Shown here one piece after another: positions 1-6,282 of a stretch of DNA of 7,233 bases (position 1 is its first letter; each line of letters begins with the position of its first letter). The notes under the pieces were generated by a model. It ran no database searches and was not told the DNA's origin. It saw only the letters and a list, made by a program, of their open reading frames with translations. The stretch lies in contig DJVY01000169.1 in the NCBI GenBank assembly GCA_002440885.1, forward strand, positions 564 through 7,796, in the 5' to 3' direction. Made by a program: the position numbers and the translations under genes. Origin of the DNA: Bacteroidales bacterium UBA6244. GTDB taxonomy: Bacteria; Bacteroidota; Bacteroidia; Bacteroidales; F082.

Positions 1-3
1 TGC

Positions 4-17
4 AACATTTAAATGTT
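4..17. repeat. 14-bp perfect palindrome upstream of dsbD
   Basis: The two 7-base arms AACATTT and AAATGTT are exact reverse complements with no spacer. It lies about 50 bases upstream of the predicted -7 element of the dsbD-like gene. It could be a binding site for a dimeric regulator or the tail of an upstream gene's terminator. It is A/T-rich, so chance in an A/T-rich spacer is a real alternative. Confidence 0.3.
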
Positions 18-67
18 AAAGGTTGTCAATAGAACCAAATATGGAATGGTGTCTAAATAATTGATGC

Positions 68-75
68 TATTTTTG
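68..75 (+). promoter_or_regulatory. Putative Bacteroidota -7 promoter element for dsbD
   Basis: TATTTTTG matches the Bacteroidota primary sigma factor -7 consensus TAnnTTTG exactly. It sits 34 bases before the ATG at 110, which implies a short leader. I could not find a convincing -33 TTG/TTTG box at the expected distance, so the call rests on the -7 match and its position. Confidence 0.4.
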
Positions 76-109
76 CAAACTTTGTAATTAAGAATTAATA
101 TAAATAGAA

Positions 110-2143
110 ATGAAGGGACGTTTTTTTATTTTTCTTCTGGTAATCGGATGGATTGGTCATTTGCAGGCGCAGATATTAGAGCCTGTAAAGTGGAGTTTTT
201 CGCACGAAAAAGTAAGTGAAACCGAATATGACCTTATTTTTAAGGCCGACATCGACATGCATTGGCATTTGTATTCGCAAGACATTCCCATGTCGCCACC
301 GGCTACTACGTTCACCTTTAATCCCGGAGCAGGATTCTCACTCGAAGGAGCTGTTACGGAGGCCAGTCCTGTAGTGGAAGAATACGACCCCAACTTCGAG
401 ATGGTGCTTAAATATTTCGCTACCGAAGCCCTTTTCAAACAGCGTGTTAAGCTGGTAGCGGAAACGGCTACGGTGACAGGTTTTCTCAACTACATGTGCT
501 GCGACGACACCAAATGTTTACCTCCCGAAGATGTGGAGTTTAGCTTTACTTTGGGCAGTGGCAGCGGTGGGGCGGCTTCGGAGCAAACCATTACACAAAC
601 GGATCAGGGAGCCGGCGATGAGCCAATTGACGACCTGGAAAAATACAAAACCATGTCGTTGTGGGCGTTTTTCTTCGTCGCACTCGGTGGTGGGTTTATC
701 GCCCTGTTAACCCCTTGTATCTACCCCATGATCCCGCTTACGGTTTCGTATTTCATGCATGGAAGCGAAAACAAATCCAAATCCATTACCAAAGCACTGG
801 TGTATGGCATTTCTATCGTAGTGATTTACGTTTTTGTCGGAACCATCGTGTCCATAGCCCTGGGCGAGTCGTTTACCAACTGGCTGAGTACCCACTGGCT
901 GCCTAACCTTTTCTTTTTCATTTTGTTCACTGTGTTTGCAGCTTCATTTTTCGGGATGTTCGAAATCGTTTTGCCTTCGTGGATGGTCAACAGTTCCGAC
1001 AAGCAAGCCGATAAGGGAGGTTATCTGGGCGCTTTTTTCATGGCCTTCACCCTGGTTTTGGTTTCTTTTTCGTGTACTGCACCCATAGCCGGGTTTATTT
1101 TAGCCCTCTCCACGCAGGGTGAAGTTATTTTGCCCATCGTAGGGATGCTCGGTTTTTCGTTGGCTTTTGCTATCCCGTTCACCTTGTTTGCTATTTTTCC
1201 GGCTGCCCTCGACAAGCTGCCCAAGTCGGGTGGATGGCTTAACTCGGTAAAAGTTGTTATCGGCTTTATCGAGCTGGCTTTGGGGTTGAAATTCCTAAGC
1301 GTTGCCGACCAAACCTACCATTGGGGCATACTCGATCGTGAAGTGTACCTGGCATTATGGATAGCCATTTTCTTCGTTATGGGATTGTACCTGCTGGGTA
1401 AAATTAAATTTTCGCACGACAGTGACCTGAAATACCTCGGAGTGCCTCGTATGATTTTGGCCGTAATTACCTTTAGTTTCGTGGTTTACCTCATCCCCGG
1501 CATGTTTGGTGCTCCTCTAAAGGCCTTGTCGGGATGGACGCCTCCGCAAACCACGCATGACTTCGATTTAAATACCGTGATCAGGAACAACGTAAAACTT
1601 CACTCCGGCACAGGAAACAGCAATACCGCTCAGCCCCATGAAATTTGCGACACCCCCAAGTACGGCGAGTCGTTGCATCTGCCCCACGGACTGGAGGGCT
1701 ATTTCGATTTCGATCAGGCGCTGGCTTGTGCCAAAAAGCAGGACAAACCTCTGTTTATCGACTTTACCGGACATGGCTGTGTGAATTGCCGCGAAATGGA
1801 ATCGAACGTGTGGTCTGACCCGAAAGTGCTGCAAATCCTGCGCGAGAACTACATCGTTTTGGCCATGTATGTTGACGACAAAAAAATTGTGTTGCCTGAA
1901 TCAGAATGGTACACTTCTGATTATGACGGGAAATTAAAAAAGACCCTTGGGGAAAAGAATTTTGACTTCCAGAAATCCAAATTCGGCGTAAATGCACAAC
2001 CGTATTACGTGTTGCTGGGCCATCAGGGCGATGTGCTGGCCAAGCCGCGAGCCTACGATCTCGACGTGAATGAGTTTGTGGAATTTTTGCGGACAGGAAT
2101 AGATAATTTTAAAACCGGAAAAAGCTTCACCAAGCTGAAATAA
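110..2143 (+). CDS. dsbD: DsbD-type thiol:disulfide interchange protein (protein-disulfide reductase)
   Basis: This inner-membrane protein should pass electrons from cytoplasmic thioredoxin to periplasmic disulfide-bonded partners, such as disulfide isomerases or cytochrome c maturation thioredoxins. Its 677 residues show the full three-module DsbD plan. A signal peptide (residues 1-20, ending LQAQ) precedes an N-terminal immunoglobulin-like domain (about 22-150), with the redox pair Cys130 and Cys136 in a CCDDTKCLPPE segment that aligns with the alpha domain of E. coli DsbD. About eight membrane segments follow (about 183-465), with Cys203 in TPCIYPM and Cys322 in SFSCTAP as the membrane redox pair. 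A C-terminal thioredoxin domain (about 525-665) carries CVNC at 557-560 and a likely cis-proline, Pro631. The ATG at 110 is chosen because it gives a clean signal peptide and sits just downstream of a promoter element. An extra Cys131 adjoins Cys130. The gene ends in its own terminator, so no operon with the next genes is indicated. Confidence 0.95.
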   Translation: MKGRFFIFLLVIGWIGHLQAQILEPVKWSFSHEKVSETEYDLIFKADIDMHWHLYSQDIPMSPPATTFTFNPGAGFSLEGAVTEASPVVEEYDPNFEMVLKYFATEALFKQRVKLVAETATVTGFLNYMCCDDTKCLPPEDVEFSFTLGSGSGGAASEQTITQTDQGAGDEPIDDLEKYKTMSLWAFFFVALGGGFIALLTPCIYPMIPLTVSYFMHGSENKSKSITKALVYGISIVVIYVFVGTIVSIALGESFTNWLSTHWLPNLFFFILFTVFAASFFGMFEIVLPSWMVNSSDKQADKGGYLGAFFMAFTLVLVSFSCTAPIAGFILALSTQGEVILPIVGMLGFSLAFAIPFTLFAIFPAALDKLPKSGGWLNSVKVVIGFIELALGLKFLSVADQTYHWGILDREVYLALWIAIFFVMGLYLLGKIKFSHDSDLKYLGVPRMILAVITFSFVVYLIPGMFGAPLKALSGWTPPQTTHDFDLNTVIRNNVKLHSGTGNSNTAQPHEICDTPKYGESLHLPHGLEGYFDFDQALACAKKQDKPLFIDFTGHGCVNCREMESNVWSDPKVLQILRENYIVLAMYVDDKKIVLPESEWYTSDYDGKLKKTLGEKNFDFQKSKFGVNAQPYYVLLGHQGDVLAKPRAYDLDVNEFVEFLRTGIDNFKTGKSFTKLK

Positions 2144-2153
2144 ACTAAACCCG

Positions 2154-2191
2154 ACCCGCCGCAAAAAAACGGCGGGTTTTTTTTGTTTTTT
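2154..2191 (+). terminator. Rho-independent terminator of dsbD
   Basis: An 8-bp perfect stem (ACCCGCCG at 2154-2161 with CGGCGGGT at 2170-2177) encloses an 8-base A-rich loop. A T-rich tract interrupted by one G runs to 2191. It begins 10 bases after the stop codon. Its T-tract also holds the putative -33 box of the next promoter. Confidence 0.9.
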
Positions 2192-2212
2192 AAAAAAAAG
2201 AAACTACTTTTG
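2182..2212 (+). promoter_or_regulatory. Putative Bacteroidota promoter (-33 TTTG, -7 TACTTTTG) for propeller gene 1
   Basis: TTTG at 2182-2185 is followed after 19 bases by TACTTTTG at 2205-2212, an exact TAnnTTTG match with spacing usual for Bacteroidota promoters. The -33 box lies inside the T-tract of the preceding terminator. Transcription would start near 2219, leaving a leader of roughly 28 bases before the ATG at 2247. This argues against the upstream in-frame TTG at 2217 as the start. Confidence 0.6.
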
Positions 2213-2246
2213 ACAGTTGATATTCTATAAACTTAACATTATCACT

Positions 2247-4064
2247 ATGAAAAAAATTTTACTTTTTTCCTTGCTCGTTGTTTTTAGCTCAGCCACTTTC
2301 GCCCAGAGTGCGATGATGAGTCAGAAAGAACGACTTCAAAAAGTCACCATGCAAAAGCAAGAAGCCGTTAAAGACGCTTCCACTTTTACTGATGCCGTTG
2401 TCAACACTTATGTAGCCAACGATCGTGGCGCTGATGTAGTTATCGGAAATACTGTGTATGATTTGCAGTCGAATGCCACTATGCAGCACCGCACTTACAC
2501 CTTCCCCGATGGAACCAGAAACGCCGTTTGGACCATGGGTTTTAACCCAACTTCCTACCCTGAACGTGGTACAGGTTACAACTATTTTGACGGTACTTCC
2601 TGGGGTCCTGTTCCAACCGAACGTATCGAAGCAGAGAGAGTTGGTTGGCCGGCCGTTGCGCCTTATGGCGAAACAGGTGAAATAGTTTGTGTTCACACAA
2701 GTGCTGATGGGCTTTTGTTTAGCTGGCGTCCGGTAAAAGGCGAAGGGGCATGGAGCACATTTACACTCTATGGTCCTGCCGGTACAGGTGGTCTGACCTG
2801 GCCCAGAATGATTACGTCCGGTGAAAACAACGAAGTCGTACATGTTATAGCCACACTTTTTGATGAAGCTTTTGACGATCAGGATGCTCCCATTTACTAT
2901 TCACGCACCAGCGATGGCGGTGTTACATGGGATCCGGAGAATGTAGTGCTCGATGGCATCGGCCCTGATTATTCACCTGGATACGGTGGCGATGAATACT
3001 GCTGGGCTGCCCCAATGGGTGAAACCATTGCTTTTGTGGCTTTTGGCGGTTTTACCGATGGAACAGTGATGAAATCAACAGACAATGGAACAAACTGGGA
3101 ACGTTTCCCATTCTACCTGAGCCCTGAGCCATTTTTTGATGGAACGCAGGTATTGCCTCGTTTTGGTGGCGGTGATTCTTACAATGCTGCTGTTATTGAT
3201 GAAACAGGAAAAGTACATGTGGCTTTTGGTCGTATGTTGCATGCTTCTGACGGCAGTGGAACTACTTCATATTATCCCTATACTGATGGGTTAATCTATT
3301 GGAATGAAGATATGCCCCCACTCGATAGCGCTATGATCGGCAGCGATGTTTTTGATTTAGACTACCTCGAAGCCAATGGCTATTTGTTGGCTCGTGTTCA
3401 GGAAAATGGTGAGGATACCATTGTGGGCGTAGCCACTTACCAGGCTTCTTTGACTTCCATGCCGCAATTGGTTTACAAAGACGGTTTCGTTTATGCTCAG
3501 TACTCAGCTGTTAGCCTTGGATTTGATAATTCTGAGTTTAACTATCGCCACATTTGGGGTACAGTTACCGAAGGTGATGGTATTTGGGCACAGGCAATGG
3601 ATTACACAGGAGACGTTTTCCATATCTTCAGCGAATGTGTATTTCCTTCGAGCTCACCAACGGCTGATGGAGCAATCCATACAGTGTATCAAACCAGCAA
3701 TATGCCCGGAATCGCCGAGCGTTATGCAGGACACGATCCTATCGACAACAACATTGTCGACCTGGCTATTCCTTTGCATGTTGGTGTAAATGAATTAAAT
3801 ACTACTACTTTCGAGGTTTCTCAAAACACCCCGAATCCGGCCATCGACAACACCGTTATTTTGGTGAATACCCAAAAAATCGGAACCATAAAGCTGGCTG
3901 TTTCAAATGTGCTTGGTCAGGTGGTTTATACCGCCTCCGATGCCGGTCGTACACTGGGTGCTCACGCGTTTACCCTTAATGTGTCTGATCTGGAAACAGG
4001 CTTGTATTTCTATACTGTTTCGGTTGGAAATCAATCGGTAACGAAAAAAATGCTTGTAAAATAA
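2247..4064 (+). CDS. Secreted Asp-box (BNR-like) beta-propeller protein with T9SS sorting domain, copy 1
   Basis: The product has 605 residues and no function that I recognise. Residues 1-20 form a signal peptide ending TFAQ. Residues 21-55 are a variable, Lys/Gln-rich stretch. The core (about 56-515) is rich in aromatic, Gly and Asp residues and carries two Asp-box motifs, TSDGGVTW (221-228) and STDNGTNW (277-284), 56 residues apart, as expected for neighbouring propeller blades. Residues about 523-605, from VSQNTPNP to a basic end (TKKMLVK), resemble a T9SS type A C-terminal sorting domain, so the protein is probably exported to the surface or medium. An in-frame TTG at 2217 would add 10 residues. 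The ATG at 2247 is preferred because both paralogues start at the equivalent signal-peptide methionine. It is the most divergent of three tandem paralogues. Asp-boxes occur in sialidases and many other propellers, so enzymatic activity is not implied. Confidence 0.88.
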   Translation: MKKILLFSLLVVFSSATFAQSAMMSQKERLQKVTMQKQEAVKDASTFTDAVVNTYVANDRGADVVIGNTVYDLQSNATMQHRTYTFPDGTRNAVWTMGFNPTSYPERGTGYNYFDGTSWGPVPTERIEAERVGWPAVAPYGETGEIVCVHTSADGLLFSWRPVKGEGAWSTFTLYGPAGTGGLTWPRMITSGENNEVVHVIATLFDEAFDDQDAPIYYSRTSDGGVTWDPENVVLDGIGPDYSPGYGGDEYCWAAPMGETIAFVAFGGFTDGTVMKSTDNGTNWERFPFYLSPEPFFDGTQVLPRFGGGDSYNAAVIDETGKVHVAFGRMLHASDGSGTTSYYPYTDGLIYWNEDMPPLDSAMIGSDVFDLDYLEANGYLLARVQENGEDTIVGVATYQASLTSMPQLVYKDGFVYAQYSAVSLGFDNSEFNYRHIWGTVTEGDGIWAQAMDYTGDVFHIFSECVFPSSSPTADGAIHTVYQTSNMPGIAERYAGHDPIDNNIVDLAIPLHVGVNELNTTTFEVSQNTPNPAIDNTVILVNTQKIGTIKLAVSNVLGQVVYTASDAGRTLGAHAFTLNVSDLETGLYFYTVSVGNQSVTKKMLVK

Positions 4065-4086
4065 TACATTGCATTGTTGTTAATTT

Positions 4087-4122
4087 AAGGTTGTCTTCTA
4101 TGGAGGGCAACCTTTTTCTTTT
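4087..4122 (+). terminator. Rho-independent terminator of propeller gene 1
   Basis: A 12-bp stem (4087-4098 with 4103-4114, including two G-U wobbles) closes a 4-base TATG loop. The outer seven pairs, AAGGTTG with CAACCTT, are perfect. A run TTTTTCTTTT follows. The hairpin begins 22 bases after the stop codon. Confidence 0.85.
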
Positions 4123-4145
4123 ATCCAAATTACTTAAGTCGAAAT

Positions 4146-4153
4146 TATTTTTG
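4146..4153 (+). promoter_or_regulatory. Possible upstream -7 element for propeller gene 2
   Basis: TATTTTTG fits TAnnTTTG exactly, but no TTG box is visible about 20 bases upstream. It would give a leader of about 100 bases. The spacer is A/T-rich, so a chance match is quite possible. The copy at 4208 is better placed. Confidence 0.25.
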
Positions 4154-4207
4154 AATCGTTTGTGGTGCTTATTAATTCATTTTTTCACTGTTTTAAAAAA
4201 TTATTAC

Positions 4208-4215
4208 TATGTTTG
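4208..4215 (+). promoter_or_regulatory. Putative Bacteroidota -7 promoter element for propeller gene 2
   Basis: TATGTTTG matches TAnnTTTG and lies 47 bases before the ATG at 4263, similar to the arrangement before the other genes here. The -33 region holds only a weak candidate (ACTG at 4187-4190, spacer 17). Together with the terminator at 4087 it supports independent transcription of this gene. Confidence 0.45.
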
Positions 4216-4262
4216 TGCCTTAAATATTTAATTATTCTATTGTTAACTTAATTGATTGAAAC

Positions 4263-6134
4263 ATGAAGAAAATTTTACTTTTCGCTTTGGTACTTAGCTT
4301 TGTAGGTACCACAGTAGCTCAGGTTTCGCAGTATGCTCCCAGAGCATGGTACAAAACTGTGAAAAAAACGGATAAAATGATGACAGAAGAACCAGCAATG
4401 GTTTTTACTGGTGAAATCAATCCTACCGTTGCCAACGACAGGGGCGCCGACATTGTTGTGGGTGAAACCTGGTACGACTTGCAGTCGAACTCCACCATGG
4501 CCAACAGAATCTATGCTTTCGAAGACGGAACCATCGGGGCTACCTGGACTCGTGGTATGACACCAACGGGCTACGCCGACCGTGGAACAGGTTACAACTA
4601 CTACGATGGCAGCAGCTGGGGCGCATACCCAACCGAAAGAATTGAAGACGAAAAAACAGGATGGCCCAGCATCGCTCCTTATGGTGCAAATGGCGAAATC
4701 GTTGTGGCTCATTTGGCAGCTAACGGACTGAAATTCAGCTGGCGCGAAACCAAAGGCGAAGGCACATGGAACTACTTCACCCTGGCCGGACCTGCCGAAG
4801 CTCCGGATTTGTTGTGGCCAAGAATGATTACCTCCGGCGAAAACAACGAGGTGATTCATGTGATTGCTTGTGCCGGAAATCAGGTAACTTACCAGGATTT
4901 AACTATGGCTTTATTGTACTCACGCTCTTCAGATGGCGGACAAACCTGGGATCCACAAAACGTAATCCTCGACGGTCTGGGCTCAGACTATACCAATGGT
5001 TGGGGTGGCGATGACTACGCCTGGGCACAGCCAATGGGCGAAACCCTTGCATTTGTGGCTTTTGGCGGTATTGCCGATGGCGTATTGATGAAATCAACCG
5101 ATGGTGGCGACAACTGGGAAAGAACTACTTTCTATGCCAGCCCTGATCCATTTTTTGATGGCAATGGCGGCGATCTGCCACAGTGTGGTGGTGGTGATGG
5201 CTACAATGCTGTTGTGATTGACGATGAAGGCCTTGTACACGTGGCTTTCGGCCGTCAGATTCACATGGACGACACCCCCGGTGATGAGACTTGGTCATAC
5301 TATCCTTACTCAGATGGTCTGGTTTACTGGAACGAAACCATGCCGGCTTTGGATACCGCTATGATTCAGGCCGACATCCTGCCCGAAGACTGGACAACCA
5401 TGAACCTCTACCAAAATGGCAACCTGGCTGCCTGGACACAACCTAACGGCGAAGACACACTCGTGGGCATAGCTACATATTATGCTTCACTTACTTCTAT
5501 GCCTCAGCTGGTGGCTTTCCGCGATGGCAATGGCAACAAAATTATCCAGGTGTTTTACTCAGCTGTATCAGTTGGTTTCGACAACAGCGAAAATAACTTC
5601 CGCCACATCTGGGGTCGTTTTACCGAAGGCGATGGCATGTTTAGTGCTTTTACCGACTATACCGGTGACGTATTCCATATCTTCAGCGAATGTGTATTCC
5701 CCAGCGTTGCACAAACTACCCCCGGCGACAAATTCCATATCCTGTACCAAACAGATAACATGCCGGGAAACAGCTTGCAACCAAGCGATGGACCAAGCCA
5801 CGATCCTATCCTGAACAATATGGTTTATTTGCCTGTTACCCCGCTGCCAGTGGATGTTAACGAAACTGCTGCTCAGGCATTGGAAATTTCACAAAACTAC
5901 CCGAACCCGTTCAATGGCAATACTTACGTTGAAGTTACCCTGAACAAGGCGGCTAATGTAAGCGTTGAAGTAACCACCGTTACCGGACAAAAAGTAGTGA
6001 TGAACGACTATGGCTTCAAAACCGCCGGAACACACAACGTGGTTATCGATGGAAGTCAGCTGACTACCGGTATTTATTTCTATACCGTAACCGCAGGACA
6101 AAGCAAAGTTACCCGCAAAATGATGGTGAACTAA
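4263..6134 (+). CDS. Secreted Asp-box (BNR-like) beta-propeller protein with T9SS sorting domain, copy 2
   Basis: The 623-residue product is collinear with its two neighbours, and its function is unknown to me. The signal peptide is residues 1-20, ending TVAQ. A variable segment (21-52) leads into the core (about 53-530), where two Asp-boxes stand 56 residues apart: SSDGGQTW (222-229) and STDGGDNW (278-285). Gly/Asp-rich loops occur at about 240-252 and 297-314. The C-terminal region, from about 541 (ISQNYPNPF), contains a VTGQKV turn, TGIYFYTV and the basic end VTRKMMVN, the pattern of a T9SS type A sorting domain. Such domains direct passage across the outer membrane and are normally cleaved. 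The start at 4263 gives a typical MKKILLF signal peptide. Cysteines are few (203, 308, 477); only Cys477, in SECVFP, is shared with copy 1. Promoter and terminator on both sides suggest a monocistronic unit. Confidence 0.9.
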   Translation: MKKILLFALVLSFVGTTVAQVSQYAPRAWYKTVKKTDKMMTEEPAMVFTGEINPTVANDRGADIVVGETWYDLQSNSTMANRIYAFEDGTIGATWTRGMTPTGYADRGTGYNYYDGSSWGAYPTERIEDEKTGWPSIAPYGANGEIVVAHLAANGLKFSWRETKGEGTWNYFTLAGPAEAPDLLWPRMITSGENNEVIHVIACAGNQVTYQDLTMALLYSRSSDGGQTWDPQNVILDGLGSDYTNGWGGDDYAWAQPMGETLAFVAFGGIADGVLMKSTDGGDNWERTTFYASPDPFFDGNGGDLPQCGGGDGYNAVVIDDEGLVHVAFGRQIHMDDTPGDETWSYYPYSDGLVYWNETMPALDTAMIQADILPEDWTTMNLYQNGNLAAWTQPNGEDTLVGIATYYASLTSMPQLVAFRDGNGNKIIQVFYSAVSVGFDNSENNFRHIWGRFTEGDGMFSAFTDYTGDVFHIFSECVFPSVAQTTPGDKFHILYQTDNMPGNSLQPSDGPSHDPILNNMVYLPVTPLPVDVNETAAQALEISQNYPNPFNGNTYVEVTLNKAANVSVEVTTVTGQKVVMNDYGFKTAGTHNVVIDGSQLTTGIYFYTVTAGQSKVTRKMMVN

Positions 6135-6154
6135 TTGCTGAACTTATTTTTTAC

Positions 6155-6190
6155 AAAGAGGCCTGTCGCAGATGGGCCTCTTTTTTTTTT
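6155..6190 (+). terminator. Rho-independent terminator of propeller gene 2
   Basis: A 9-bp perfect stem (AAAGAGGCC at 6155-6163 with GGCCTCTTT at 6175-6183) has an 11-base loop and runs into a T-tract ending at 6190. It starts 20 bases after the stop codon. Its sequence is unrelated to the terminator of copy 1. Confidence 0.88.
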
Positions 6191-6230
6191 AATATTTTTT
6201 CAGGTATGCCTCGTTTTGAATAAATTGTAT

Positions 6231-6238
6231 TAAGTTTG
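6231..6238 (+). promoter_or_regulatory. Putative Bacteroidota -7 promoter element for propeller gene 3
   Basis: TAAGTTTG matches TAnnTTTG and sits 44 bases before the ATG at 6283. No good -33 box is seen at the usual spacing; a TTTTG at 6214-6218 is too close. The leader between it and the ATG is A-rich with no Shine-Dalgarno sequence. Confidence 0.4.
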
Positions 6239-6282
6239 TTAGCAATAAGTTTATCATTCAGTACAAACTAAAAAAAACTACA

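Noticed and set aside
661..906. Small open frames overlapping dsbD and the propeller genes in other frames
   Set aside because: They lie wholly within well-supported genes, have no family features and no initiation signals, and are best explained as by-products of the coding sequence.
2217..2246. In-frame TTG start adding 10 residues to propeller gene 1
   Set aside because: It lies at the predicted transcription start, would place ten extra residues before a normal signal peptide, and has no equivalent in the paralogues.
2289..2843. Long antisense open frame inside propeller gene 1, with counterparts at 4275-4859 and 6556-6876 at the same relative position
   Set aside because: All three lie in the antisense frame whose codons register exactly with the sense codons. 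Antisense stops there correspond to sense TTA, CTA and TCA, which these genes seldom use in this region. Their resemblance follows from sense-strand conservation. I see no signal peptide, promoter or start signal of their own.
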